From Lamellibrachia satsuma (lineage: Eukaryota; Annelida; Polychaeta; Sabellida; Siboglinidae): DNA of 64,000 nucleotides. The stretch's first letter is position 1. Each line of letters starts with the position of its first letter. Made by a program: the position numbers and the translations under genes. Location: the NCBI GenBank assembly GCA_033239005.1, contig BSQZ01000018.1, positions 2,344,536-2,408,535 on the forward strand, read 5' to 3'. Below, piece by piece: positions 34,501-45,591 of this stretch. The notes beneath the pieces were generated by a model. The model worked only from the letters and a program-made list of their open reading frames with translations, did no database searches and was not told where the DNA came from.

Positions 34501-37500
34501 CAGTACACTTTTCACGTTGGTGTTGAAGATTCTGATCTTGTTTCGTGTTGAGAAAGATAATGTGTTCCACACTGTCTTTAAAATGCTGAATGCCTGCCTG
34601 GCCTTTCTGTCCTGTTTTTTACATCTTCATCTGTTCCTCCTTTATCTGTCACTTCACTTCCCAGATAGGTGAAGTTATTGTCCTCCTCTATATCTTTTCC
34701 CTTCAGCTGTACCTTGGCTTGTTGTGCACTGTTCACCTTTAGTAGTTTTGTTTTCTGTATGTTTATTTTCAAGTCTGTCTTTTCTGCTTCCTGCTTCAAT
34801 CTGCGTGACTTCTTTTGCATTTGTTTGTGTGTATGTAATAGTAGGCAGATGTCGTCTGCAAAATTTAGATCATCCAACTGTTTGGTGAATGTCCTCTGGA
34901 TGCCATTTCGGCCCTGCTTAACGGTCCCTTTCATTATCCAGTCTATCACCATGATAAAAATTAATGGTGATAGGATGCACCCCTGTCTTACACCAGTCTA
35001 CTTCAAATGTCTCAGACAGTTTTCCATTATGGATAACTTTGCAGTGGAGTTTTTGTACATCTGCTGGATTAGTGTCATGAACTTTGCTGGTATTTCATAG
35101 TGATGCATTAGCATCTAGATAACGTCTCTGTCTACACTATCAAAAGCTTTCTCGAAGTCAATGAAATTAGCATATAGGTGTGTCTGCCACTCGATTGATT
35201 GTTCTGTGATTATTCTCAGTGTAGCAATTTCATCAATGTACGATTTGTTTTTCCGAAAACCAGCTTGTTCCTCACATAGCTTTTCATCCAGTGCTCCTTT
35301 CAGTCTGTCCAATAGTATGTGTGTGAAGACTTTACTTGGTACGGATAGGAGTGTGATTCCTCTCCAGTTCTTGCACATTTCCAAGTTACCTTTCTTTGGC
35401 AGTTTTACAAGGTATCCATTTTTTAATTCTGTTGGGACTTTCTCTTGTTCCCAGATCTTCAGGAATAGATGGTGCAACATGTCTATTTTTGTTATTGGGT
35501 CTGCTTTCAGAGCCTCTGTTGTATGCCGTCTGGTTCTGGCGTCTTTCATAGCCTCTGGTGGTATGCCGTCTGGTCCTGGCATCTTTCAGAGCCTCTGGTG
35601 GTATGGTCTCTTCTGTTCACTGCCATTTCAGCTTATGTTGCTAGGTCATTGATGTAGTTTTGCTTTTTGTTTTGTTTTGTAGTCTTTTCTTGCATTCTTC
35701 TTGACTGCTTTGTTTAGTTGCCAGTGTTTTGCTTGGTGTTCTTGTTTCTCTTCTACTGTCTCGCATCGATTAACCATTTATTTAATTTGTTTACTTTCTT
35801 TGATCAGCACCCATGTTGTTGTTGATAGCCACACCTTGTGTTTTCTCTCTCTTTTGCCTATGACTTCTTTGCACGCTTCTTTCCAAGTTTCCTGTAGTGT
35901 GGCCCAGACAATGTCTATGGAGTCCTCTGTCATATTCTCTAGGGTTTCAAACCTGTTTCTCACAGCACAGTTGAACTGTAGTTTTATTTCTCTTGACTTT
36001 AGCTTTTGAACATTGTACTGTTGTTGTGGTCTATTTGCTGTGTCTGTGTATTTGGACGGATGGGTGATTGGCCCAGTCAGTGGGGTTTTCTGTCAGGGGT
36101 GTCCTTCCCTTAGCCCTTTTTACTGTGTCTGTCCCCTTGTTACAAAACTCAGGTACAACAGGGTCCACCCCAAGAAGGTACAGTCAGACTTGCTCAGGAA
36201 ATGTTGTACGTCACATCACTGAGCCATTTGGACATAACATATTATCATTTAGTTACAATGTATTTTTTACTTTATTATTATTAATGTTTTTTAGTTGTTA
36301 CTCTTCTCATAATCTTTGTATGTATGTGTCATGTTTGTGTGTAATGTCTAAGGACCACAATGATTTGTATACACATTTGATGTGCAAGTCTCATTTTTAT
36401 ATTCAATAAATCAATCAATCAATACACTGAACAATTACATTTTAATTACAGTATCTGGGGTAATTTCAGTTGCTTTTCAAAATACCTTACATTTGTTACA
36501 GACTACTTGGAAGAGTTTAAACTTAGAGAAGTGTTTTAAATTAGAGAAATGTTACACGTTGAGTCACGGAAGCCACATTATACTATGGTATTACTTGTGC
36601 TGCCTTCCTGTTTGTATTAAGCAGTCTGTAGAGCTATGCCATTTTCAGAATGTTTAAGCAAATATGCTGTATCCAGGCAGGCATTGTGTTTGTGGACTAT
36701 GGTTATAATATATAACCTTTATAGCAGAAGCTAGTCACTAGCATTTGCCTGCAAGTTCCCTTTGTTCGAGAAAGAAAACAACTTACACTGGAATGAGTGG
36801 CCCAGTGCACAGTTCAGCTCCTGAATGTTGCCAACTCAAATATTTTGTTTGTTTTAGTGATCACTGTGGAGAAATATTTGTTTTGCATTCTTAGTTGTGC
36901 AAAGATCAAAACTAATTAGGTGTGATAGATCCTGAGATAATTAATGTTATGATAATGATGTGATTGGTTTGTAATTAGTACACTTGTAATTGCAATTAGT
37001 TGCAACCTGTTAATTGCTCCAGCCTACTCCTATCTCTTCCAGTGTCACTGGCCTCAACTTTGACTACCTGGCCTACAACCTGACTGGCTTCATAGCCTAT
37101 GGTCTCTTCAACGTTGGCATGTACTGGATCGATGACGTCAAGGTGTGTGAAACATATATTGCAACATAAAAGCAAATTATTGCTTTATGCCTGTTGTATT
37201 TCACACAGTGAATACCGTATTTGACCTAAAAAGGATACAATGCACTTGAAAAAATAGTGGGCCATGGAAAAATGTCAAGAAATCTGTTATAAGCATATGC
37301 CAAAATTTGTTTCTCTAGACAATAAAGTAACAGTTTAACACTAGGTGTGACATCTGGTGACTTGTGTAGAACAATTGAAAAGTGGTGCCAACTGTTTATC
37401 ACTAGATGGTGACATTTTTCCACACTTTTCCTTTTCCACACTAGTCAAATTACAATAATTATGGATCCTGTTGATTAAAAAAGGGGGTGTATGCTAATTA

Positions 37501-40500
37501 GGGCACGTACACTTAATAGGTCGAATACAGTATATCTATTATTAATCCATGAACTAACGTAGATTACTGTAAAGCAATTTATTGATGGTCATACAATTGA
37601 TGTTAAGTTACTTCGTGTGATTTTAAAAGGTACCAAGAACAAATCCACTCATCTAACTGGATTTGTTTTTGGCACGTATCACCATTCTGCAGACTACTTT
37701 GTGAAGAATGATGCAAAGATCTTCCAGTTTGAGGATTAAACAGTAAATTTGCTGGATATTTTAGGGACGCTTCAACACTCCATAGTTTTAGTTGGTAGCA
37801 GGCATTGCTGTGACTTTTAGTGGACAATGAATTAATATAGCCTAGCAGTTTTGATAATCTGATTCTGATGTACGTTTTGTTCCCAGAGTTGAAGCAAGCA
37901 CTGGACAAACATTGAACAAACATTGAACAAACGTTGAACAAACATTGCTGCACCAACTCTGGATTCCGCTCTTAGTGTTAGGTCAGCAGGAAACATAATA
38001 ACATTTCACCACCGTCTGAAAACATTTCTTTTTACCCTCCTTAGCTGTGTGCACTGTAGTGTATTCATCCATATATTGACAACTTGAATGCTGTATACTG
38101 ATCTTGTGATTGCCGAATCCTTTGATTTTGACATTTTGAATCAGTTGTATAACATTATCACTACACTGGCTTTCTCGTCAACAAAACATTGTTGCACAAT
38201 ATTCATTCAACCTTATCCTCTTGCAAGGTAGGCGTAGTGGGGTGAATGAAAAAATTGCCTAAATTTCGAAATGGCAGTAGGGGGTTTCGAACCCTGGTCT
38301 CCTCGACCGAACGTCCAACACCCTACCACCTAGACCACCATGCCCCACATTGCACAGTAGACAACACAGTTATTTTGTATTGTCTTCAAGGAAGAATACC
38401 AGGCCAAATATCCACGTGGGGTGAACCCTGTTCAGCTGAATGATGTTGTCTTCACACTACATGCAGTGGTCATCACGGCCTTCACCATTGGCCAGTGTTT
38501 CATCTACGAGGTACGTCTTGTAAAGGTCTTATAACACATGACCTTTATTGTACAAAAACTATTATAAAGGTATCTCCTCAATTAGATTTTTTTATAGTCT
38601 CATTTCAAATTCATTTTGTGAAATATCAAACCCACCTAGTATCCACTACAACATGCTAGCTTGTTTGTAGTTTTTGTGAAAAGCTTCAGACAAATTATTA
38701 AATTAGTTAATGTTTGGGCAAATAATTTCACAACTTTGTTATGTGATTGGCGAGAGAGGATGGACAGCATGCCCATGATCGGCATTGACCTACAGTGTTT
38801 ACCATTTTGGATATCCAGTATTTTTAGGCTTAGGATACCAGATCTAATGACTAAAGTCATTTCTTTCGATGATGTTAACAAAAACACGCATTTTTTATTA
38901 AATCAACTGCTGATGTTACTTAAAACTATTCACACACTACATATTTGGACATCAATGACCAGAGTTGCTGTAAGCTAAATCTGTTGAGGATGCAGTTTTA
39001 GAGGTTTATAATTTTAACATTTAGTGTGCAAAATGGATTTAAAGGCACAAAGTCTGATTATCGTTAATCAAGTTATCTGGTATAGACTATATCTGTTCTA
39101 ACATCTTGTCCAACTAGATGAGCTTTAGTTAAACATTTTTTTTTTGATAATTTGACAGTAACCTGTACCTGTTTTAATTTTAATGTTTCTATTTGAATAT
39201 CATGTCTATATTGCATGCTGAATAGCCAGGTCGCTATTCATCAACATGTATTAGTAAAATTATATTATAACACTGTGTTTCATTAAAACACATTTGGGTA
39301 GCCACAATTTTAGTTTATACTGTAAAACATGATTTTATTATAAAAATGTTCAGGCTTTGTACCTTTACTGCCCTGCAAAGACAAAATGCAGCATGTACAA
39401 AAAAATAAAAATCTGCTCTCCCAGCATTTTGTAGTTACTGGATGTTTTAAATGGCTTTTACTCGAAAATCTGAAGCACTATAACCTCCAAACTTTGATAA
39501 TGAATAGAGCAGATATTACACGATGGTGTGATGGTTCAATAATCCAATTTTCATAAATTCTGCAATTACTACCTTTTGCCCTTGCACAGCAGTTTACTTA
39601 ACTGTAGGTGTCATGTCCATCAAGTTTACTTAACTGTAGGTGTCATGTCCACCAAGTTTACTTAACTGTAGGTGTCATGTCCACCAAGTTTACTTAACTG
39701 TAGGTGTCATGTCCACCAAGTTTACTTAACTGTAGGTGTCATGTCCACCAAGTTTACTTAACTGTATGTGTCATGTCCACCAAGTTTACTTAACTGTAGG
39801 TGTCATGTCCACCAAGTTTCATCTGCTTTCAGCGTGGTGGTCAACGAGTGTCACGGGTCTGTCTCGTACTTCTGGCAGGCGCCTGGCTCTTCTCCATGGT
39901 TACGCTGTTTGTGTCGGTAGGCAAGGTGATCACCTGGCTTACCTATCTCAGTTACTTCTCCTACATCAAGCTCGGCATCACACTCATCAAGTACATCCCA
40001 CAGGTAGGTCAAGGTCATAATTTAAATCGTTTCACCCATGATGCTCAGCGAAAAAGGGGCTGACCAATGATGTGTGCCATGTTGGAATTAGACTGTGTTT
40101 TGATGTGCAATCAGTGTCCGAAAAGCACAATATTGTTAGATTATCCATACTTCATTTGACAAAAACAAAGGCTTAGCAACAAGGGGTATCACATAAAAGA
40201 CATGTTTTATTACATAGATTAGTTTTGGTTGTACAACATACATGAATGGCAAGTTGAATAATTTTCATCATCATCTCTAAAACAATTTTGTTTGTAAAAA
40301 CCTGATAAAGACATGTTTTTTCGAGTCACATCTTCCCTTAAAACACCACATGTCTGTCTGTCTGTCTGTCTGGCCAGGGTACACGATGAACGAACTGTTC
40401 TTTCCTCTTTGGAAAGATATTCAGCAAATAGACTTGTGTTTATCATTTTCACCTTAAAACTTGTCATGATCGGTCAAGTTAAATGTTTATGTTGGCGACA

Positions 40501-42755
40501 GTGCCAGCTACTAGATTAGTTAATACTAATTTCTGCATCAATCAGTGCACCTAATACAGACAACAACACTAGTTGGACCATTAATGCTATTTTTGTTTAA
40601 CTTTGAATTAGCTACAAAGTTGCTGTTAGCTAAAGAAACACTGCACGTGCATTGACATAACAAATCTTTACTCAAAATATGTTTCCACCATATTCTGATA
40701 GTGTTGTATGTTTTCTATCCATAAAGTTCACTTTTACAACTGTAGAAAATTACATACTTCTAACTGACTTTTTTCATGTATAAATAAATCCCATTTTTCA
40801 ATCTTTGATAGCTGTTTTCGCAAAACCATGTTTTTCACATTTGGAAGAAGGTTATCTCTGGAAATAATTATGCTAACCAAATAAGGTTATGATTGTTGCA
40901 TCCCATGTATTCTTCTCTACACAACTGGTTGAAAATAAAATTATCAAAAGTAGGAAAGTTACATCAGTATTTGTTGCGAAAAAATTGTTGGAAGTTACTA
41001 CAAAATTATTGAAACATTTTCATATATTTGTTCAGTAAAGGATAACATTGATTCTCAATTTGCCAATATTTGTTGAGAATGGTGGCCACTTTCTTTGCTA
41101 CCATGGAATCTGGGGCTGGCAGAAAAAAGTTCAGTATATTTTTTACCCAGTAAGACCCACTGTACATTTTGGGCAGATACAATTGCACTAACTATGCAAA
41201 TTAAAAACCATTCCTGTCAAGCAGCCTTGTCTCCCCTTAACAGCTGAGGTGGTTATTTGGAAAGTTGACAAAAGTAGCCAGCAGACCCAGTGATATCTTC
41301 TAAGAATTTGTTTTTATGATGACGGTACCAAGTACAGGATGCATGAGCCGGGATATGGGGCAGTGTTCCTTATTTATAATAGTAAATTCATTTTCATGTG
41401 ACAAAAGTAGCCAGCAGACCCAGTGATATCTTCTAAGAATTTGTTTTTATGATGACGGTACCAAGTACAGGATGCATGAGCCGGGATGTGGGGCAGTGTT
41501 CCTTGTTTATAATAGTAAATTCATTTTCATGTGACAAAAGTAGCCAGCAGACCCAGTGATATCTTCTAAGAATTTGTTTTTATGATGACGATACCAAGTA
41601 CAGGATGCATGAGCCGGGATGTGGGGCAGTGTTCCTTGTTTATAATAGTAAATTCATTTTCATGTGACAAACCTAAGAGCTGAGTAAGCATTTTACAAGT
41701 TGTTGCCCCTCAAAGCAATTTTCTTTTGATAGTTGTTACATCTAAGGAGATTTTCCAAGTATAATATAACATGGAGATGTGTTTTGACATAAAGTTGCTG
41801 GTTTCCAGGCAATGATGAATTTCCGATGCAAGAGTACAGAAGGCTGGAGTATTGGCAATGTGTTACTCGATTTCACTGGGGGATCCTTCAGTGTTCTACA
41901 AATGTTCCTAATCTCCTACAATCACGGTAAATTCTGCAGCACCTTTCACATTTGCTTTGTTCATACCATGTATTATTTTGTTACCCAAAATTAGTTAATT
42001 TGTTGGGAATTAAGTTCTGAAGTCAGTTATGGTTGCTATCTTCTATGCCTTTTACATGAGATAAAGTATATTTGTTTGTTTTGTAGTGAGTGTGACTAGT
42101 GTGTATATATTGATTATGCTGAACAGCTCAGATCCAGTGTATGTAGCAATATATTACAGTAGACAGCCAGTTGTCCATGAGAAAATATCTGCCCCATTAG
42201 GTCCACTTAAACAGCTTCTAAAAGAAAACGATTTGTTAAAACATTTAATCTCATAAATCCTACTGCTACACCATCTGTGCCTGTACAGTTGTTGCTCTAC
42301 CAGTCGTCGATTTTTGTTTCCCATTCTTCTTTGTCACTAGTTCTATTTCACTGCTGTCTCCATCAACCGTCACTGCTGTCTCCATCCACTCTCACCATCC
42401 CTTGCTCTCATTCTCCACTCTCCTCTGTAATACTGTTCTAAGTAAAATTAAACACTCCCCTCTATAATACTGTACTAAGAGAAAATTAAACAAGTTATCC
42501 ATTATATAAAATTCCTGCATATTGTGCTAGTCAGTTATGAAACCACAGTCATGTTCACATTTCTATCTATGCCCTCCAATTAATAAATGTATCTTCTTTT
42601 TTTCAGATGACTGGTCATCGATATTTGGTGACCCAACAAAGTTTGGCCTTGGTGTCTTCTCGATGATGTTTGATGTTCTCTTCATAGTGCAGCATTACTG
42701 TCTCTATCGCAGGACATCTGGTTATACCAAGATGGACAACGCACATGACACGTGA
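24508..42755 (+). CDS. CTNS: Cystinosin, lysosomal cystine/H+ symporter (complete)
   Basis: Nine exons give 389 residues (human 367): 24508-24586, 28432-28510, 28947-29159, 32926-33066, 37043-37142, 38391-38510, 39833-40003, 41809-41926 and 42607-42755; phases agree at each junction. It exports cystine from lysosomes with protons. Residues 1-26 form a signal peptide; about 27-135 are the luminal domain with N-glycosylation sites (N57, N95, N116). Seven membrane segments follow, with two PQ-loops: [14 protein letters not shown] (Pro161-Gln162) and LIKYIPQ (Pro300-Gln301). Asp322 in NVLLDFTGG and Asp363 in FSMMFDVLF match human Asp305 and Asp346, the former being the proton-coupling residue. 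The tail GYTKM (379-383) fits the lysosomal sorting motif GYDQL. All key parts are intact, so the gene looks functional. Its introns hold three minisatellites next to or near splice sites and several LINE copies. Confidence 0.97.
24587..26339. other. CTNS intron 1, first part
   Basis: AT-rich. Contains a (TA)n tract at 25465-25505. No exon or RNA gene seen. Confidence 0.6.
26355..26840 (+). mobile_element. Strongly decayed LINE RT remnant
   Basis: [19 protein letters not shown], then after a stop [20 protein letters not shown] match the fingers region of LINE RT (WKDAIIKPIHKK, NYRPISLTS). The rest, up to about 26840, is only weakly readable. Confidence 0.6.
26841..27389. other. CTNS intron 1, middle part
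   Basis: A unit tatgtagactttgtgaccta plus ggctagggctagg is repeated about three times at 27030-27130. Nothing else recognised. Confidence 0.6.
27395..27570 (+). mobile_element. SINE-like copy, same family as 1-290 and 62.55 kb
   Basis: Shares cagtaattgtagtatgactg, aatgcttcccagag, a ggggtgaag block and the end taaggactggacaccatact plus atataaaaactta with the copy at 62560-62800. The tRNA-like head is missing, so it is 5'-truncated. Confidence 0.65.
27571..28431. other. CTNS intron 1, last part
   Basis: A short duplication (aataatataagtacatatttt, with attattgtt) lies at 27678-27775. No exon seen. Confidence 0.5.
28432..28510 (+). CDS. CTNS: CTNS exon 2
   Basis: Acceptor ttttatag, donor GTAAGT. 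Encodes [20 protein letters not shown] plus VTLKL, the start of the luminal domain. Confidence 0.88.
28947..29159 (+). CDS. CTNS: CTNS exon 3
   Basis: Acceptor tctttgcag, donor GTAAGT at 29160. Luminal beta-rich domain with three N-glycosylation sites. Confidence 0.93.
29785..30115 (+). repeat. Interspersed repeat, copy A
   Basis: Shares tttggtgaaatcatcagaca, caaggttattcacactttca and related words with copies at 38.59-38.96 and 47.88-48.16 kb. It ends in a short tandem (cagtacatagtattcat) at 30066-30118. Class unknown. Confidence 0.65.
30440..31120. repeat. C-rich minisatellite of about 30 bp, about 22 copies
   Basis: Unit: cttagtatgcaggccttgac plus cccctcccct. The plus strand is pyrimidine-rich with runs of four to six C; the minus strand therefore has repeated G4-A-G4-5 runs. 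It lies in CTNS intron 3. Confidence 0.96.
31123..32215 (-). mobile_element. Antisense LINE 3' end containing a 31-bp minisatellite
   Basis: On the minus strand: [20 protein letters not shown] and [20 protein letters not shown], then after the array [40 protein letters not shown] and a stop. This is a LINE pol C-terminus. The 3' end reads aacttggcaataaactgtct plus gaatctgaata, a usual LINE tail. It lies in CTNS intron 3 in reverse orientation. Clade not determined. Confidence 0.8.
31700..32045. repeat. 31-bp minisatellite inside a LINE ORF, 11 copies
   Basis: Unit: caatggttggctgggtgggt plus tgtatcccgtg. It is flanked on both sides by the LINE coding sequence, so it grew from a piece of that ORF (the part encoding HPANH). 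As 31 is not a multiple of 3, each strand cycles through all three frames. Confidence 0.95.
32216..32925. other. CTNS intron 3, last part
   Basis: AT-rich with a run of CA/CG-rich alternating purine-pyrimidine sequence at 32685-32730. No gene seen. Confidence 0.6.
32926..33066 (+). CDS. CTNS: CTNS exon 4
   Basis: Acceptor tatttcag, donor GTGGGT at 33067. Encodes the end of the luminal domain, the first membrane segment ([14 protein letters not shown]) and the first PQ-loop. The frame stays open past the donor into the 42-bp minisatellite. Confidence 0.96.
33074..33875. repeat. 42-bp minisatellite next to the CTNS exon 4 donor, about 19 copies
   Basis: Unit: tatggcaggcacactgcaca plus aactacgttctgtttacaca plus tg. 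It starts within 10 bp of the donor at 33067. As 42 is a multiple of 3, all frames are open on both strands for hundreds of codons; these ORFs are artefacts. Confidence 0.97.
34010..34078 (+). mobile_element. CR1-like LINE 3' UTR, left piece
   Basis: tatgtatttagatatctt and aagctttatacataccatta match the 3' UTR at 4590-4655. The element continues at 36235 after an inserted antisense LINE. Confidence 0.6.
34079..36015 (-). mobile_element. Antisense RTE-like LINE in CTNS intron 4
   Basis: On the minus strand, from 35963 down: a pre-RT region ([20 protein letters not shown]), then [52 protein letters not shown] and [17 protein letters not shown], then [13 protein letters not shown] (catalytic FADD) and [14 protein letters not shown], and lastly [20 protein letters not shown]. 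The 3' end has a (TAAG)n tail at about 34080-34095. A local duplication ([20 protein letters not shown] area) lies at 35515-35600. Frameshifted, not active. Same broad family as 59.79-60.81 kb. Confidence 0.88.
36235..36425 (+). mobile_element. CR1-like LINE 3' UTR, right piece with (AATC)n tail
   Basis: ttttagttgttact and ataatct match 4718-4737; the end is attcaataaatcaatcaatc plus aat, a microsatellite tail typical of these LINEs. Confidence 0.65.
36426..37042. other. CTNS intron 4, last part
   Basis: No gene or repeat recognised. Confidence 0.5.
37043..37142 (+). CDS. CTNS: CTNS exon 5
   Basis: Acceptor ctcttccag, donor GTGTGT. Encodes [20 protein letters not shown] and the next residues to WIDDVK. 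Confidence 0.96.
37143..38265. other. CTNS intron 5
   Basis: A short tandem (gaacaaacatt, four copies) at 37905-37945. The segment 37960-38100 has the look of a LINE 3' end (ACF-like frame), too weak to name. Confidence 0.5.
38266..38346 (-). repeat. tRNA-like sequence (probable SINE head)
   Basis: On the minus strand: an A-box-like tggtctaggtggtagggtg and a perfect B box ggttcgaaacc at tRNA spacing. The acceptor stem does not pair fully, so it is a pseudo-tRNA or the head of a tRNA-derived SINE in CTNS intron 5. Confidence 0.65.
38391..38510 (+). CDS. CTNS: CTNS exon 6
   Basis: Acceptor gtcttcaag, donor GTACGT. 40 codons, [20 protein letters not shown] to CFIYE. Confidence 0.96.
38590..38965 (+). 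repeat. Interspersed repeat, copy B
   Basis: Related to 29785-30115: ttttgtgaaaagcttcagac, cagatctaatgactaaagtc and atttctttcgatgatgttaa. A tract between them differs, so the copies are old. Confidence 0.6.
38966..39588. other. CTNS intron 6, unassigned
   Basis: AT-rich; no feature recognised. Confidence 0.5.
39591..39822. repeat. 32-bp minisatellite ending at the CTNS exon 7 acceptor, 7 copies
   Basis: Unit: aagtttacttaactgtaggt plus gtcatgtccacc. Each copy has a branch-point-like ttaac. The array ends 10 bases before the exon 7 start and so occupies the normal branch-point zone. Confidence 0.95.
39833..40003 (+). CDS. CTNS: CTNS exon 7
   Basis: Acceptor ctgctttcag, donor GTAGGT. 57 codons, RGGQRVSR to [13 protein letters not shown] (second PQ). 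Confidence 0.97.
40004..41264. other. CTNS intron 7, first part
   Basis: Contains a (TGTC)n tract at 40350-40375. The stretch around 40930-41210 is weakly similar in reverse to the interspersed repeat A/B. No exon seen. Confidence 0.5.
41267..41668. repeat. 133-bp tandem repeat, 3 copies
   Basis: Units start at about 41275, 41408 and 41541 (tagccagcagacccagtgat); nearly identical, so the triplication is recent. In CTNS intron 7. Confidence 0.96.
41809..41926 (+). CDS. CTNS: CTNS exon 8
   Basis: Acceptor ggtttccag, donor GTAAAT. Encodes [20 protein letters not shown] with the proton-coupling Asp. Confidence 0.97.
41927..42606. other. CTNS intron 8
   Basis: Short direct repeats (cactgctgtctccatc; cccctctataatactgt) at 42350-42480. 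No exon. Confidence 0.6.
42607..42755 (+). CDS. CTNS: CTNS exon 9
   Basis: Acceptor tttttcag, stop TGA at 42753. Encodes [20 protein letters not shown] and the sorting motif GYTKM. Confidence 0.97.
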
Positions 42756-43890
42756 AACCACTGCATTGGTCAAGTTTGGATTGTGTTGGCTGTGAATTCA
42801 GGGCTGGCGGGTACATGGTCAAAGTACCTAACTATAGGTACTTAATTTGATAATATTGAAGACTACCTTGTATGCACGACTAAGTTCTGAGTTGAGCAAG
42901 CATTTGTGGAATGGACCTACTGGTAAATATGAATAGAATTAATGAACTCTGTAACGTCGTTTAGGACAATTACACAAATGTAATGCTACTATTAAAGTTG
43001 TATAATATCTGATAAAGCACAAATGTTCATAATGTATAATCTTTGATGTTCATAAATAGTTTAAGAAATATTTTTTAATAAACATGATGTGTTAACACAT
43101 ATACAGTTTTCTGTAACATGTCACATGGAAACAGATGATTGTTGAATCGTTATTTTATGAAACATTCTTATTACTTGGACAGAGATATATGACTGTGAAG
43201 CTGTTTCAGTGAAAAGGAGTTTGTTTGTGTCAAAGCAGTGGTTGATTATAAATGCGTGTCATAATATTTGGAAAGACTACCACTATCAGTGTCTGACCCC
43301 GGTGCCTGTGTCTGCATTTAGTCACTGACTTCCACTCTGTAGAATCAGAATTTAGACATACCAGAGCGGAGAATGTGGGTTTAACAATGTATTATCAACA
43401 TTACTGTAATGTACTGAATATTTCTGAATAAGAATGTTGTTTAGTTGACAATGCTTCCCAGTGGGCAGAATTGATTGAATTGCCCACTAAGATACTTTCC
43501 TTGCATTATGTACTCTATTTATAAGCTGTGTTGACTGTCGCTACCCCTGCGTGTTTTGGCTGTTGTTGATATATTATCGTGTTATGAACTGCTAGAGCAA
43601 GTGTTTGTTATACAGAATATGGCAGTTTCAAACATTTATTCTTTTGCTGAATGTATATACAATACAGATGCAGTAGTGTAACGCGTTTATGATACACAGA
43701 GAGTAGACATATTAGTGCTGCCTGCCTCACTTTGTTGAGATGCTATTCAACTGTTAATTCGGTCACATAGGTAATTGTATGTTTTTCTTAATCAGAGTCT
43801 AAGTTACCTATCCATTCTAGTTTGTGCAATCTCACATTTATTAAAATCTATTTATTTTGCTTGGAAATAAAATGCAACAAATACACATAA
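42756..43890 (+). other. CTNS 3' UTR
   Basis: Sequence after the stop; AATAAA-type signals near 43077 and 43865 would give 3' UTRs of about 0.3 or 1.1 kb. No other gene. Confidence 0.6.
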
Positions 43891-45591
43891 ATGTGATGGA
43901 AACCTACTCTCTGTGTTCTGTCTGGTTGGACCATGAACATGTCAACAACCTGCCACTTCTACAAATTTAAAAATCATCCTTTCCGATATCAAAAGCCTCA
44001 TAAATAAGACTGGAAAGACTCGCTATTAATGTCAGTAATAGAAATTGATAGACAAGCTTCTGTGACTAAGCTCATGACAATAATACCCATTGTTATCAAC
44101 GTCAGAACCTGTGGATGTATATGGGTTGGATTACAGCAATGCTTGATTATCCTGGAAGCCAGGGCATTTCAGACATACAAATAAGCCATTTTCCTATGTT
44201 TAAGTTCTAATGGTTTAAGTTTAACTTGAAGGCGAATCAGTAACTGAGTCCACATGTCTGGGTGCTTAATTATCCTCTTTACACCCTAGTTGGTGAGGGG
44301 AATGTAGCAGGGGTCTCAACCTCCCATCTGTTTGTGGGACCAATCTTCCACCATTTCCACATCCCATATATTTTTGAGGCCAACCTCCCATTTTTTTAGG
44401 ACGAACCTCCCACTTCCTGCCACACCTTCGTTGGTGCATAAGGTCTTGTTGTGAGACTCAGTAACTCCCGCCCCTTGTACAATCTGTAGCTGCATTCTCT
44501 CTGCCAACTTCCAAGAACTCTGTCCCAGGTGGCGTCTCTCTACTTCCCAAGTCCTTGTTTATTTTGGGCTTCCTCTTTCCCTTTTACCGTCAGGGGCCCA
44601 GGTTAGTGCTATTATTGTGTTGTTACTCCCATCTCTCCCATGTGTGTCTGGATGCAGTGCCAGCATCAGTGCTGGCATCAGTGCCAGCATAACCAACTAC
44701 TATACCGACTGATCAAGTACAGTTTCAGGTTTCTTGACCGTGTGTCGAAGGCAGTATACAGACTACATTATTGGCTTAAAATAAAAATTAGCTTTATGTT
44801 GATAACAAACACAAGTTTGATACAGCAGAAAGCTGCCAATATTTATTGAGAGCGGGTATATTTCACAGAAAACACTTGTGGGCTCAAAAGTGGTGTGTGG
44901 ACGTGTACATGTTGTTGAGCTGATAATCTAGAACCCAGAATGAAAACAAAAAACTTGGATATTCTACCCGTTAATCATTCGCACAGGAATTTACGTGACC
45001 TGTATCCATTAAATGCATCTCGTTAATGTAAACATATTGTACTAAATTGCAGTACCAGAGGTTTGCATCGACAACCAGTCAAGTCGGACAGCATATGAAT
45101 TTTCATAATATACGGCAAAAATGGCCCGGATAATTCCGTTACCATATTTTGGGAAAATAGTCAAAACCCATAACTTTTAGTAGCAAAAATACATAATTAA
45201 TATTTAGAAAAAGTGCAGTCATTTATTGATAAACTAAAACTTAATAATTTTCAACACAGGAAGCATATTTTAGAACTTAAGCAAGTGGCAATGATGTGAA
45301 AGTTGTTGATCATATATATTCAAACAAAATTAGCCACTGCGATATAAAAAAATAATAAATACATCTCATTCTTAGCTAAAATGTTAGTTAACATATCAGA
45401 ATATTGAAGTTTCATCTGGAATGTAACAATTATTATAATAATGTACATGTACGTTCAAACTTGCATTAAAAAAAATCAATATCAAAGTCAACTGTGCTAT
45501 CCATAACATAATATAATCCATTGTTACAGCCGTGACAGGATCCGCTGTTGCCATAGCAGGAGCCACTGTTGCCATAGCAACTCCTCTTTGA
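43891..45591. other. Gap between the converging CTNS and GILT genes
   Basis: Contains a dispersed repeat at 44290-44440 (reverse match to cctcgaaaataggtgggaga near 23110) and AT-rich sequence. A minus-strand AATAAA for GILT lies at 45222-45227. No gene recognised. Confidence 0.55.
45222..45227 (-). terminator. Candidate GILT polyadenylation signal
   Basis: AATAAA on the minus strand, about 365 bp after the GILT stop codon. Confidence 0.5.

Noticed and set aside
35161..36009. Plus-strand ORFs in CTNS intron 4
   Set aside because: They are shadows of the antisense LINE, whose RT motifs are read on the minus strand.
37960..38100. LINE C-terminal fragment
   Set aside because: Some resemblance to [16 protein letters not shown] ends of pol but too short to support as a feature of its own.
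38266..38346. A tRNA gene on the minus strand
   Set aside because: A and B boxes are good but the acceptor stem does not pair, so it is listed as a tRNA-like repeat.
44316..44507. Minus-strand ORF of 63 codons
   Set aside because: It follows a dispersed non-coding repeat also seen near 23.1 kb.
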